A DNA stretch of 64,000 bases from Mycteria americana (GCF_035582795.1 NC_134373.1:19108501-19172500); one strand, 5' to 3'. Numbered from the stretch's first letter, positions 22,071 through 34,787 are shown. Program-made: numbers and translations. The notes: generated from the sequence alone by a model not told the origin.

Positions 22071-24143
22071 CTCCCTCCCCCGGTTTTCCTTCCCCGAGCG
22101 GAACGGTGCCCGGTTAGTATGGAAAACTAGATTACCCATGGTCTTCTGCCCATGCCTGCTCTCCCGAGCGAGGGACGGTGGCTGTGTCGGGATCTGGAGG
22201 AAACGCACAGAGTTAGTGGAGAGCCCGCAGCACAGCCCGCCGAGGGCACAAACAACAGCGCGGAGCAAACACTTCCTACTCGCGGGCCGGGATGAGGAAG
22301 GGACTGAAATTCCTGTTTATTTAATGATTTATTACTCTCTCAAGTTGTTTTCTTCCTTTTTTCTTCTCTTTTTTTTTTTTTCTTTCCCCTTTTTTTAAAG
22401 TGGGTTGGGTTTTGGGGATTTTTTTTTTTTTGTCATCTCGCTTTAGTACTTTCCTTTGCGTTTTCGTACTTCTTTTATATTTTTCTCCAGAAGTAGGGTT
22501 TGTGGCATGGCGAAAAATTGCCCCTGGCTTCACACAAATATAAATTGATAAAGCAGGCAGATTAGAGTGACCTTCCTTTTTTATATACGTTAAACACTTG
22601 GTATGGAGCCAGCTAATTACTTCCCACTGCTGAAACTTCTTTGGTGATGTAGTGAGTATCTTTAAAGGAAAAGAAAAGACGGTTCAAATGTATGCAATAT
22701 TTAAGGGGCGGGGGAGGGTTTGAGCACCGTTTTGTTGTTTGTTTTCGAAACGAGAGCGAGCACGAAATACCTACGTGCTTGCGGCTCCCACAGCTTCAAA
22801 ATGGTGATGCTTTGGTTTGAGGAAAATATACCTCTGCCCTGTGAGTAAAGGTGCCCACGAGAAAGTATTGGCTTAAATTAAATATCAGCGACAAGAGAGC
22901 AAAATACAAGGCCACCAGCTGCAATATGAGCAGTATCAGTGTCACCAAGTCAGACAACATTGGCACTATCGTGCCTTTAATTTCTCGATTCAGAAAGTGC
23001 TTAGGGGAGGAATGGGCGTTGATTGTGAGCGAGCTGCTTTCCCAGCGCAAACAGTAGCCACGCTATTTTTCCAGTACTGTTTGAAGGTGAAAGCATGCCC
23101 AAGTATTTGCACTTCAATTTGGAGTCATGTTCATTTGCAAGCTATTTGCAGTTCTGCTTAGTATTTCTGCTCACACAGGCACTCACCCGCTCTCGCACAC
23201 ACACGCCCTTCCTCAGCTTCCAGAGCAGAGCCCTGCTAATAACATTTTTCAGCTACGTACAGAAAGGGTTAAGAGTCGTGAACTTCATTATCTGGATGTG
23301 TGCTACTAAAATGGAATTGCGCGAAATAAAACGATATCCGAGCAAACAGAAACGGTGCAGGGTGACAAAAGTAGGTCTGAAGAGGCTGGCGTACTTTTGT
23401 AAGCACGCCTGGGAGCCTTTCTACTCAAAAAAGCCAACCCTGCCAGATGTTTGAGGGAATATTTTCCCAGCCACCATCTTCTGAAAGCTCTTGAGCTGAC
23501 CAAGAATCGAACTCCTTAACATTTACTTATACCCAGCTTTGCATTCGGTATGATGGGGTTTTTTAAGCGAGTAAAGACACGAAATCAAAGTCTGCACATT
23601 GTAAGCACGCAGTGACTGATATTTTTTAAATCAACATACGAACGTCAAACAAAATGACACACATATTGCTGACAGCTTGTAGTAGAAAGATTTTTTATCA
23701 CTTACCATTTATGAGTTGATTGGATGAGGATGTCCAGTTTAGGTCATAATATTTTACTACGGTTTTCTTTTTTTTTTTCCTTTCTCTCTCTCTCTGTCTT
23801 TTTTTTTTTTTTTTTTTTTTTGCATTTAGTTTGTCAGACTGCGAACATCACACAACATTTTATCAATTAATCGTTTGTTTACAGGCACAATTATAAATGA
23901 ATTAGGTTTACATCATTTCCCGCCCCAGTCTCCACCCCACCCCTAAAAAAAGGAAGGGGGGGAAAAAAAGAAAAGGGTGAAAAAGAAAGAAAGAAAACCA
24001 GGCAGACACACACAAAGACCAGAAAATGGCAAAGAAGGTACATCAGTCCGAAGAGCTGCTGATAGGGAAAGATCAGGAGACCAACCTGCATCCGTACTTT
24101 AACCATTTGTAGAAAACCAAAGGAACCGCAGTAGTTTACAGAG
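22071..24143. other. HOXD9-HOXD10 gap
   Basis: Mostly AT-rich unique DNA. Positions 22790-23060 are non-repetitive with moderate GC and short opposing ORFs that show no family match; with 23215-23350 they are candidate conserved noncoding blocks. Positions 23760-23821 hold a C/T microsatellite ending in T23 (23799-23821). No miR-196 was seen; it sits in the matching interval of other Hox clusters but is absent from known HoxD clusters. Confidence 0.45.
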
Positions 24144-24149
24144 TTTATT
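24144..24149 (-). terminator. Candidate HOXD10 poly(A) signal
   Basis: First AATAAA on the coding strand after the HOXD10 stop, giving a 3'UTR of about 620-640 nt that includes the miR-10 seed match at 24516-24522. Confidence 0.5.
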
Positions 24150-24515
24150 GCATTATACATGCGAACAGAACATGCACAAGAAGGACATATTGCTGCTGAA
24201 CGACTACTATTCCACATATGCACCACAAGGAAATGTCTACAATGGAGAAGAAGGAAATATTCCATTTTACGAAGGACAATCTCTAAGTTCATTTGCGAGG
24301 ATAGTTACATTATAATGTGCTTCTCTTTCCCCCCGCCCCCAAAGTTTCCCCCCCCCCTTTTTTTCTTAAAGTATTGAATGTAGTCAAAACGTTATGGCCC
24401 GTGTAACAGCCCCACATAAATACCATTTTGTTAGTAAAAACATGAAAAAGTCACATTGCTTGGATGTTCGACAGTTCCAATAAGTTAAGACCAAATGATA
24501 ATACTCAATAATAGT

Positions 24516-24522
24516 TACCCTG
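24516..24522 (-). promoter_or_regulatory. miR-10 seed match in HOXD10 3'UTR
   Basis: On the HOXD10 mRNA the sequence reads CAGGGTA, a 7mer-A1 match to the miR-10 seed (UACCCUG...). It is about 240 nt after the stop. miR-10b repression of HOXD10 is well known in human; whether this is the orthologous site needs alignment. Confidence 0.55.
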
Positions 24523-24760
24523 CATTACGATGAGAACAAAAATAAATTACACGTGCTAGGTTTTATATATACTCATCATAGTAATACATATTCACTTGCA
24601 GCGCTAAAAGAAGGACGAAGAGTCACATTCTATCAGAAAAAAAACCAAACCAAACCAAACCAAAACTGGAAAATGCCGGGTTTTGCCAGAGTCTCTCCTG
24701 CCTTTACCCAGTGGCGGTGCTGTGCCCATTCCTCACTGGTGCCCGCCCCGGGGTTAGGGT

Positions 24761-27197
24761 TTAAGAGAAGGTCAGATTAGCGGTCAGTTCCCGGATTCGG
24801 TTCTCCCTGCTCATCTTCTTGAGCTTCATTCTGCGGTTTTGAAACCAAATCTTGACCTGCCTGTCAGTGAGGTTTACGCTCTTACTGATCTCTAGACGGC
24901 GCTCTCGAGTGAGATACATATTGAATAAGAACTCTTTCTCTAATTCCAGTGTTTGGTGTTTAGTGTAAGGACACCTCTTCTTTCTGCCACTCTTTGCAGT
25001 TAGCCAATTGCTTGTTGGAGTATCAGACTTGATTTCCTCTATCAAAATCAAAGAAGAAGAAGAAGAAAAAAAAATAAAAAATACCTCAGGCTGTTAGAGT
25101 GTACCCTTGGCCATGACCCCTCCTCTGCAGTGTCTGGCAGATATGGTGGATGTGGGCATTAAACACAGCTCGGGAGAGGTGTGGGCACGGAGAGGGGACC
25201 TGCTGCCAGGCTGGGCTCGCCCGTCCCCACCACACAGCACCCTGCCTTGCGGCCCCCCACTCTCCTGCCCTTCCAGAAACGGGCTCTCAAGTTTTCAGCT
25301 GGCGTTTGGCATTTCAACAATATTTAACCTGCCACCAGCCCCACGGCCACATTTTAACGGGTCTAGCCTCGCCATGGCCGCCTCGGGCTCCCACGGCTCT
25401 TGCTACCAAAATATCCCAATTACAAAATACCCTCGCCCTGTATTTTGAAGCAGCTTCCCCCCAGCCATCAGCTGAATCACACCAGCACACCTAGGAGCAG
25501 ACACAGACGTTTTCCCAGCCAAAAAGATACACAAGAAATTAACACCCCCTGCCTCGGATTTTTTTTGTCTCTTTTTTAAAATTTTCCTTTTAGATTTTTT
25601 TTTCCCCACCAGAAAGAAATCCGCCCCACATCAACCTAGACCTGGGCTGTTAAATATATAATTCAGATAAAAAGAATCTCCATGCACACGTAGGGTAAAA
25701 AATCGACCTAGAGGTTGCAAAGTACATTTTGCTAGGAGAAAATTACCCGTTTTGGGATTCTTCGACACACGCCGTTCGAAAGGAAGGCTTTAGTGCACTT
25801 TTAAAGGGAAAATAAAATCAGATTGCCGCCACCTTCAGCTTTCAAAGGCAATTCAAAATACTGTTGCACTTTTGGAGACCAACCCAAGGTTATCTAAAGC
25901 ACCACATTGAAATATTCCACCTCTGGACCAGGCAGATAGCGGGCTGCTGCTTTCATCGTGCATTTGTTTCCAACTTTACGCAGCCTGGTAGCACCTATTC
26001 CTCACCTATTTTAATAGGATCGTAATTAACTTTAAATGCAATCAAACCGCAGTAAGGCTCGGTGAAAGAAAAATAATTTAAAAAAACCCCAAATCAGCGA
26101 AATATTACGAGAGAAAAGTTGAGCTGGTCGTATTTTACAACCTCCAGACCTGCTTTTTTAGAGGTATGGGGCTGCTTTTGGCTGCTGCAGCGCATTACGG
26201 AGCACACGGCTATATTCCCCGCATCACGGAGGCGGTCTGCATGCACGAGAGAGGCAGAGCTCTACAGCAAACCTTCGGACCCTTTTGTGTAGCATTTTTG
26301 CCTGCCAAAATCTTCAGAGAGACAGCACCTGCAGCCCGATACTCCTTAGCATTAAATGTGATGGCTGTGGTGCTCGCGAGTATATTCGAGCGTGCTTTAT
26401 GGTGCTGGCGTGTTGGAGTTACACCACGGCACGGCTTAAACTCGGTAATACAGACCTTTACTCTCCTTCTCCTGGACTTCTGGGCTGGACACGGAGCCTT
26501 CGGGCAGGCAGCTCCGCTCGTCTTGCAACGTGGACTTGGGCTCGGGACTTTCCACTTGAGAGACTTTGGCGGTGCTGTCTTGGTTGTTCGGGTTTTCATT
26601 CATTTTCTTTTCCAGCTGAAGTTGAGCAGATATCTGCGGTTTGGAGCTGCCGCGAGGGTTTAACTGTAACATTACAGTTGAACTCGTTTCAGGGCTATTA
26701 TTGTACTCTTGGGTTTTCCCAGTGGCGTAGGTCTGGCTCAGTCTAAAATATCCTGGGACGGGAACCTCGGGGTTCTCAATGGGGCATGATTCAGACACCA
26801 GCCTCTGGTAGGAAGGGACGTCTGCAGAAATGAGTTTGGATCGCTTATCGGAATACATGCAGCAATTGCTTTCTTCCTTAATATTGGTAGTGAAGGAACA
26901 AGTGGGGACCTGCTGTGTAACAGGTTGCTCTATTCGACAAGATCTGTTCGGGTCTGTCCAAGTGTCTACTTGAGGTATATACGGATGTACATTCATACCC
27001 ATATTTTGGTGATTAACTTCTCTTTTAGCCAGAGACGGAAGGAGTCCACAGGTTTGCATCCCGTACGTCCCAATGTCTGTGCTAGGTGGCATGTACATGC
27101 TGGCGCTGTTGGAGTAGAAACTGTCACTCCTGCACGCACTGATGAGAGAATCTACTAAAAAAGTATTAGCGGCAGGAGAGCTGTTGGGAAAGGACAT
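24761..27197 (-). CDS. HOXD10: HOXD10 homeodomain transcription factor (2 exons)
   Basis: AbdB-class Hox transcription factor of paralogue group 10. Exon 1 is 27197..26456 and exon 2 is 25038..24761, giving 339 aa, against about 340 in human. The start [18 protein letters not shown] is the group-10 N-terminus; the reading frame continues upstream without a stop but that part is 5'UTR-like. Exon 1 is highly conserved along its length and lacks the homopolymer tracts of its neighbours. The donor is AAAG|GTCTGT and the acceptor GATAG|AG, phase 1, joining as KESKEEIKSD. A tryptophan motif (SNWLTAK) precedes the homeodomain at about residues 265-324 ([12 protein letters not shown] to RRMKLKKMS). 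The C-terminus is [15 protein letters not shown]. The intron is 1,417 nt, the longest Hox intron in the window. The 3'UTR has a miR-10 seed match. Identity is certain. Confidence 0.97.
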
Positions 27198-27312
27198 TTT
27201 GGGGCGGAATTTGAGGAAGAGAGATTGTGTCCTTTGTAGGCTGACATCTCTAGGAAAACATTCCCGTGTAATTGCGGATGCCTCCGCGCGACCACATGAC
27301 AGCCGGGCCAAT
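27198..27312 (-). promoter_or_regulatory. HOXD10 5'UTR and proximal promoter
   Basis: The leader just upstream of the ATG on the coding strand (27198-27285) resembles my memory of the mammalian HOXD10 5'UTR. Farther up are the E-box variant CATGTG (27293-27298) and an ATTGG/CCAAT element (27308-27312). Upstream of that the sequence becomes extremely GC-rich. Confidence 0.5.
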
Positions 27313-27640
27313 GGCAGCGCCCGCCGCCCCGCGCCCCGCCGCCCCGCCGCTGACGCGCCCCGCCGCGCCGCCCCGCCGCGCCCCGCCGCGGTCAACAGCG
27401 ACCCCTAGGCCGCCGCGCCGGCACCGCACCGCGCCCGCCGCCCCGCACCGCCCCGCCGGCCGCGCTGCGGCAGCCGGCCCGGGCCCCGCCGCCCCGCGCC
27501 GCCCCGCGGAGCCGCCGCGGAGCCTCCGCCGGCCCGGCCCCCCCCCCCCCCCCCGGCGGCGCGGCGGGCGGAGAAACGCGCCTGCCCGCCGCGGCTCCGG
27601 CAGCAGCCCCGCTTCTGACAAGTGCGGGGACAAAAGGTTG
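27313..27640. other. Extremely GC-rich CpG island upstream of HOXD10
   Basis: CCGCC/CGCC-type low-complexity sequence with a C17 run at 27538-27554. Such composition is hard to assemble, so base-level accuracy may be reduced. It is probably the HOXD10 promoter CpG island. Confidence 0.6.
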
Positions 27641-30600
27641 CGGGATTTATTAATGCGTATTAGGGGGAATCGGGGGCGATCGATAAAAGCCTCATCTGCA
27701 TTCTTGGGCTACCCGGTAATTTTCTTGCTTCTGAAGCTTTTTCAAGAGTTATACCCTCTGTTGCCGCGCACGGGAAGATATTTTATTAACAAATCAATCG
27801 AGACTTTGTAAAGGATAAGATTAATAGTTAAGATTTAGCATAATGGCGTTCGCGTTATGAATTATTGAAAGTTATGCTATTGATTTTTTTCCTCGCTGCT
27901 GGCCCAGAAGGTCAATTTTTGTTTTAACACAAATCGTCAAATATTAAAAGCTAGACTTTTGTCATAACTCGAGTTTTATAGGGAGGCTGCATTCCTAAAA
28001 TTATTTTACAACGCTCTCTCCCGACAGCCTGGGAAAGAAAGTGGGGTTTTCACTTGCCCTGGGCACTGAAAGCATCACAAAGATCATTCCTCCTTCTGTA
28101 CTGTCGCTCACTAAAAAACATCAGAAACTCATATCCTCACTGCAACTCTTCGAGCAACTTTTCCCTTTTCTTTTCTTTTCTTTCCTTTTTTTTTTTTTGA
28201 AGAAGAAGAATGATAAATGCATCTGTATCACAAAAAAAAAAAACAAACCCAAACCACAAAACCAAACAAAACTGAAGGCAACAGTAACCGTCTACATGGC
28301 AAATCAGATTTTTCCGTCCCAACATTTTAAACGCGTTTTACTGTTTTTCCCCCCACTTCGTACCCATATTTACACCCGCAGCTGTTACATTTTAAATAAT
28401 GATGGTACAAGCTGTTTATTACTCTTTTTCCTTTCCTTTCTTTCTTTTCCCTTTCTTTCTTTTTTTTTTTTTTTTTAACTGTTCTCAAACTGGAGTATTT
28501 CTTATCTGGGACTAATGCTGTCAAGGACTCTCGTCCAGACAAAGTGAACTTGTTGATAATTTTTCTTTCGGGCTCACCCGCCTGTTTATTTTGGGCCTTT
28601 CCACCATCAAAACACCTTTTCAGATCCCCAGGAGCAGGCAGCACGTGAAAGGATCTGAAAAAATGCAACTGCGTCTTTCGCACAGCTGAAAACATGCCTT
28701 TTCCACCAGCGTGGGCTTGCGTTTTCCCCCGTTTCCTGGCATTTGGGCGTTTTGCACTTTACCGTACGCTTTACGCTGCTGGAAACAATAACCCTATTTG
28801 AAATTTCGCTGTGGCAATGAGACAGACCTTTTAAAACCTTATCGCAGCTGTTCAAATACAACATCATTGTCAGGTTAAGAGCCAGCGTCTTTTATGGCCG
28901 CAGTCTCCAGCTCCTGGGCTGCCGGAGAGTTTAAATATTACCTCGGCAATATTCGCCGCTTCCCAGCCCTGTCCGCAGCACCCCTGCGCCCGGCGCAGCC
29001 CCTGCCCTCCCCGGGCACGCCGCGCCGCCGCCGGGGGCCGAGCGGAGAGACGGGCGCTCCGGCGAGAAGCCTGTTTAAGATCATGATCAGAGCCATTGCT
29101 AAGATTTGCCTGCGCCGGGAGAGAAGCCGCGGCGGAGCCCGACGCGCCCTCCGAGCGCGGCATCCCCCCCTCGCCTTCTAGCAATTTCCTCTTCTTCAAC
29201 AACAGCCCGGGCGACCCACAGAGTTTAAGGAAAGAAAATACTATTTTCCTCAACGCGGTTTAAGACCGGACTGTTAAATCTAATCAGGAATTTTATGCCC
29301 ATCAAATGGCTCTTTCATAATCTTTATTTACACTTGAGGAAAAGGGGGTCCCAGAAATATCCCGGCCGAAGCGTTAGCCCGGAGGTTTGCAGCGGGTTTC
29401 GCCCAGCACTAAAGTTAAGAGAGTCAGCAAATGCTGAGCTGCCTTCCACGCCAGCCTCGCTGGGCTAGGGAAGCCCGCTGCTCGGCTCCTGATGAGACAG
29501 GAGGGCTCTTTGATTTTTTTAATTGAAAATATGAATTTCTGCGTGTCGCTACGCGGAAGCTCAGATGGTGGCTGTGATGATAAGGATTTAAATATCGTAT
29601 TCAGGACCGGCAAACAGCTCCGTAAGACCCTTCGCTCACCATGAATCATGAGGGGTTTTAGAAACGGGCAGCAATTTTTTATTGAAAATGAACAGGAGGA
29701 AAGTTTAAGTTTGATGTAAATAGAAGTTGAATAAACATGCGAGAGCCACTGGGGAACCGCGGACTTGGGCTCTGGGCATTTAATGTCACTCTTGTTTTAA
29801 ATCATATTAAAATGGAATCAAGTAATTAACATTAATAAATAAATCAATATTGTGCAATAAATGAGATATACAATCTACATTAATATAAAGGTTTTGCTCT
29901 CAGAGCCCCATATTTTTCCGAACGAGGGAGGGAAAAAAGCCCCAACCAATGGGTCCATGCAGATGTAAATTACTGTTTCTAATAAAGCATAGGTGGACAT
30001 TACGGTTTTCTCCTCTAGCAAATGTCAGGGCTAAAAACTTGAGGTTACCAGACGTGGCAGCGGGGCTTAATTTTCACGGCCTTATCTTCCTAAACCTTAT
30101 TACTGGTGATATGATTACTTCTTTTCTCGTCTGTGCTGAGGATTCTCATAGTTGCAATTTGCTGTGTTTGTGTCTCATTATGGGAGGGGGATGGGAGCGA
30201 GGTACGAAAGAGGCTAGATATTTTGCAGATGCCTTCAGTAACAAAGGTACTGCGAGAAATATCTTATTTTAAAAACAGGCTGGAACCCAGGAAGCTTTTC
30301 GTGAAATATCCTTTCATTTACTCGATTCCAGCATTTTATTTAGGTTGCCTTTAAACGGGCAGATTGTATATTTTATGCCACGCTGTTATATTGCAGGGAG
30401 ATTGAAGAATACTCTTTATTTACGGGAAAAGAATTGGCTACGATATTGTGTCCTGTCTTCTTTTAATAATGCAGCTGTCACGTTGCCCAGATCTCTATGT
30501 GCCATATTTTCATAGAAAGAGTCGGCGTCTGGGCTGAGGGCTCAGATTCCCTGGATTTTTTTGACCGAGGGCGGGGGGGGGGACACGCACCAAACAACAA

Positions 30601-32380
30601 CATACTGATGACATTATGCTTTTCCCTAAATATGAACGCTTATAAAATAAACAAAATAGCACGCTGGCCATTTCTTCAAAGGTGTTGTTTCTGAGCGTGG
30701 GGCTCGCACAGTAGCGCTGACTGTACTCCCAGCTTCGCCCGAAGCCTCAGCCCTTCCTCTCCCCTATTTCTATATTTCTCTGGACACAGAAGTGCGTCTC
30801 TGGTGTGATGAGATTTCAGCGTGCAGATGGGTGGCCGATTCTGCCCCCAGCCTCGGTGTTCGGGCTGCACATTTATCTCTCGGCAGATTCCTGCCGCATT
30901 TGTACTTTAATCAGAAAATAAGCAAATGCCCTTTTCGTTCCCCTTAAAGGACAAGCCCGAAGACATCTGGAACTAGCTCTCAGCCCTGTCTGTCTAAAGG
31001 AATAAACCAGAGAAACTGGTGGGAAAGAAAAAAAAAAGAATAGAAGGCATTATAGACTCGCACAGAATCATCACATTTACACGATGATTCAAAAAAGAAG
31101 AAAGCGGCGTTTCCATACTCCGGTATATTTTTTTTAATGAAGATCACACCCTAGCTCCCACCACTCGTCCGCACCCGCGGGGATCGGCCTCACTGTCATT
31201 GCGAGGGGTTAAAGCACCTCGTATGAAGCCTCCCGGGCTTGGGCTTGGCGTGGGCTCTCGGGAGGAGCACTCTCACGCCAAGAAAAACAAACACACACGC
31301 AAACTTCGCTGGCCGTTTCCCTCTCGAAGTGGGTACCTCCACCGAGACACCAGGGGATTTTCCTTCGGGCTCCGGCTGCGCCTGCAAGGGGTACCTTGGG
31401 CGTCAGGGATGCCGGGGATTTCAGACTGTACAATGCCATTTTATTACCGACGGAAAGGCTACTTCTAGGAAACTGTTAACAATGAACTTCTAAAAAAAAA
31501 GCCAACCCAACAACACAGCAGACAAAGTGCCAACAACTGCTTTCGCGAGAGACGGGGCTTTAAAAAAAGCGGAATATGGCTGAGCCAACGTGAAACAGAT
31601 TTCGATGAATTCTGCAAATAAGCAGAAAGCAGCGGAGCCCTTTCTTTCCTCAGATTCTGACCAGAAGTGCGCACTGGAAGGAAAAAAATCAAACAGAAAA
31701 CCAGAAAAACGGAACATGCTCGGTCACTGGAGAGCGTCCAGGAAATTCATAAGCTTCGCTTTAATTTTCTAATCTCTAGTTTCATTTTAATAGATCTCCG
31801 TAGTACTGTTAAAGCAGAGGGATTTCATTCAGCCATGCCTTGGCAAGGTGATGTTCGGATATTAAAAATGTCTTCTTTTCGCTTTAGTCTCTCTGTCTCT
31901 CTCTAAAAACCCAAGCATTCTCAGGATCTAACGCTTATCTCGCCTTTAAATAGAATACGCTTTTAAAATTATGTTTTCTGCACCTAGAGGTTTATTTAAG
32001 AAAAGCCTCGAATAAGAATCGAAAGATAAACTGTGGAAACGCGTGGGTTTTATATTACTTTTGTTCCATCTGCGTTAAGGCTGTCCTTAAAGAAGTAAGT
32101 GGATTTTCGTTCTAGGGAACGAATTCCGAATATCACTGGGTCGTGGGGTTTTTTTTCCCCTTAAAATTATGGGCTTTTTTTTTAAAGCTCGGATGCATTA
32201 TAAAAGATTACGACCCAAAAGAGAAAAAAAAAAAAATCTTTTAAAGCGGCATATTTCTCCCGCCCGTCCCGCTGACGGGTTATTTGTTTAATAAATCTTT
32301 TTGATGCTTTATTTTCTCATTTGGAAGGCCCTGAAATCTTATCGTTACTTATATATTAGGCATTTTATTAGCGGCGGGGT
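27641..32380. other. HOXD10-HOXD11 gap, HOXD10 side
   Basis: Long unique AT-rich region without a supported gene. Candidate conserved blocks with homeodomain-type cores are 27640-27990, 29240-29330, 29650-29930 (dense TAATTAACATTAATAAATAAATC-like sequence near 29823) and 30380-30510. A GC-rich island lies at 28960-29190. T/C-rich low-complexity runs occur near 28165-28200 and 28430-28476. Confidence 0.45.
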
Positions 32381-32440
32381 GATCGCCGGGGAAGAGCGGG
32401 GCGCAGCGGCGGGAGGGCCGCGGCCTTGCGGGGCCCGCGC

Positions 32441-32454
32441 GCGCCCTCCGGTGG
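32441..32454 (-). promoter_or_regulatory. CTCF-like motif (points left)
   Basis: On the minus strand it reads CCACCGGAGGGCGC, one mismatch (G for A at position 6) from the CTCF core. It lies in a small CpG-rich island (32370-32560) between HOXD10 and HOXD11. Confidence 0.4.
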
Positions 32455-32559
32455 CGGTTTCCCGCCGGCACCGGCCGACTGCCGCCGCGCCCGGCACCCC
32501 GCTCGGCCGGCTCTCCCTCCCGGGCTTCTCCCTTCCTTCTCGAGCAGCCACCCGAACCT

Positions 32560-33240
32560 GCTGTGACCCAGCGTTCCGGCAAGACTAATGCCGGGGCGCT
32601 TCGGCCTCCGCGGCCCGCGGTGCCCCACAGCCTTTTAAAGGCGTCGGACGGGCTGTTAAAGCGCTGCGGGGAAGAGAAAATCACACGGCTCGTTCTCGCC
32701 CTGTGGATTAAGGCTCGGGAGAGACGCGAGAATTTTGCTGTAAGGTCAGGCCAAATGCTTCGAGACATTCCCCGCGACTCTGCGCATTTCTAATTAATGG
32801 GCTTTGTGGGGAGACGCGCATCCGCAGAAAAGCTGCGTGGAAATAGCATCTTTCTCCCTAAATTAGGAAGCATTTCCTACAGCCCCCGCATCATTTTTTT
32901 TGAGCGAAAAAACTTTCTTTTTTTTTTTAAGAGCTTAAAAAAAAAAGGAGATTCGGGGAGAATTCCCGGGGCGCGGAAGAGAAAGGCGAGGGAAGCGGGG
33001 AGCCCGCCGGGCTCCGGCTGGAGGGGACCGGAGCGGGGCACGCTCCCCGCCACGCCGCGGAGAGCTCACCTCGACCCAGCTGGGATTTTCTTTGCGTTAT
33101 GGTGCATTTGCTAATATGGCCAGCTATGCGGTAATAAGCGTGTGTGTGGTTGTGCGTGTGTGTGAGAGAGAGGGAGGGAGGGAGACAGAGAGAGAGAGAG
33201 TGGGTGGTGGTTGAAAATAACAGAGGAACCTTAAGGCGCC
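32560..33240. other. Intergenic sequence 3' of HOXD11
   Basis: Mixed-composition DNA with an A/T homopolymer region near 32920-32946 and a GT/GA microsatellite at about 33140-33200. No gene is supported. Confidence 0.45.
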
Positions 33241-33253
33241 TAATTATTCAGAA

Positions 33254-33297
33254 AGGTTAAAGGTGATGACCTTGACATTTTGGAAGTTCAAAGGCAT
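33254..33297. promoter_or_regulatory. Nuclear-receptor half-site cluster, candidate region VIII
   Basis: Three arrangements occur within 44 bp: AGGTTA-a-AGGTGA (DR1, 33254-33266), TGACCTTGA (33267-33275, a perfect extended half-site TCAAGGTCA on the other strand) and AGTTCA-a-AGGCAT (DR1, 33285-33297). It lies about 1.5 kb 3' of the HOXD11 stop. Mouse region VIII, an enhancer 3' of Hoxd11 that sets Hoxd11/Hoxd10 boundaries, lies in the same relative position; equivalence is inferred. AT-rich unique sequence at 33230-33580 may be the rest of the element. Confidence 0.5.
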
Positions 33298-33580
33298 ACA
33301 CTTATGTTTTTCTTGCTAAAGGGTTTAAAAAAATTTTTTTTTAGTCATGCCTCCCTCCGCTGCCACCTCTCGATTTTTTGAATTCTTGGGCTTTTCCTGA
33401 CTTACTTGGGCACTTTTGCCTTCCCTGCCTGCGAGCGTAGCGAGAGCCGCTCCGTCCTATTCAAAAAAGGCAAATTCTTTCCTCGCTCCTCGCCTTTATT
33501 GCACATTGCGGAAATCTCTTTTTCGCCCACCAGAAGGTGTATAATATCACCCAATTAAGCTGTTTAGAACCTCGGGTTTT

Positions 33581-34244
33581 ATGGTGTTGTCTAGACAGTT
33601 CAAGGTTTTGTAAACAGCCCAGCCAGGTCAGGCAGGAGAGAGCGGCGCGGAGCGGAGCGGACCCCCGCCGGACGCCGCCCGGCGCAGGGCCGCGCCCCGG
33701 GGCAGCGGGCTGCGCTCCCGGCCAAGCGCCGCGCTCCGCTCGCCCTGCCGAGGGAGGATTTTTCAGAGATCCACCCCTCTGCCGCCAAAGTTTTCTGCTT
33801 TTTCCCCCCCCCCACGAGTGCCAATTGTTTATGGCTCCCTCTTGCCTGACTCGCCCCGAGCCCTCGGTCTTTCTGCCTTACCCTTCACTAACGAGTAAAC
33901 GGTGACTGGCGTTGGGGATTCTGGCCTTACTGGGAGCCTGACCAGTTAAAAAAAAAGCCTTTTTCGTTGTTTACAGTAATTGTAGCACCATCAGAAGTGA
34001 TGGTCTGCAGACAGCCATGTTGGCTCTGCCGCACAGCGAACAGGGAAGGTTGAGCACACCTACAAAGGGAGAGTTAGACATCTAAACTGTTATTTGTTTA
34101 AAATGCATTTAAAATAACCCGACTAGGCTTCCTCCCGTTACTATTTAACTGAACTTGGCTCTAGCCCGGGAAACGCTAGGATCCTTCGGAGATGGAAATC
34201 CATACAGTGCACGGAAGTTATAACCTTAACTTTACTAGAAACCA
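33581..34244. other. Intergenic sequence just 3' of HOXD11
   Basis: A small GC-rich island at 33630-33750 is followed by AT-rich unique DNA. A YY1-like GCCATGTTGG lies at 34014-34023. No gene is supported. Confidence 0.4.
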
Positions 34245-34250
34245 TTTATT
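34245..34250 (-). terminator. Candidate HOXD11 poly(A) signal
   Basis: First AATAAA on the coding strand after the HOXD11 stop, giving a 3'UTR of about 540 nt. Confidence 0.5.
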
Positions 34251-34787
34251 CACATGAAAAAGACAGTGGCCCATGCTTTTGGATGACAATAGAAACATAT
34301 ATATATTTATATATAGCGAACGTACATTTACCATCTCTTAAATAAACCGCATTCACTTAAAGGGAGGAAAGTGTTATCCTAGCTGAAAAGCAACAACAGA
34401 GCCCCCCCGAACTCAATGAATTGTAAGCAAAAACTACCAGACACACTGCAGGTCCATTGCTGGTACTGTGCGAGAGGAAAAAAAGCACCTTTGGCGAGAA
34501 ACACTCGAGAGTGGACAGTTGGATTTACCCTAGTTTCCCCTTATCAGGAATCTGCTCCGCCAAGCCCCGAAATCTCCAGTGGCCATTCAGTGTGTGGAGT
34601 TGCACATGAAAATGAAACTTTGAGTTCCGCAGGGTGGATGCGTCATGTAAACCAATTTACTTTTGCATTCGGATGGCAGGTCAGAGAGAGCGAGACATTC
34701 TTTGTTTTTCTTCTTTCTTCCTTTTCTCTTGCTCTCTCTTTTTAAAAATTTTTTCCTTTCCTTTTCTTCCTTTTTTTTTTTTTTTTT

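Noticed and set aside
22796-23057. Opposing small ORFs (84 and 68 aa)
   Set aside because: No family resemblance and no splice or codon signal. More likely conserved noncoding DNA.
20598-24760. miR-196 between HOXD9 and HOXD10
   Set aside because: No match to the mature sequence was seen. miR-196 is found at the matching place in HOXA, B and C clusters but not in HOXD.
33356-33369. CTCF-like match on the minus strand 3' of HOXD11
   Set aside because: Good AGGTGGCAG half but three mismatches in the 5' part of the core. Not listed as a feature.
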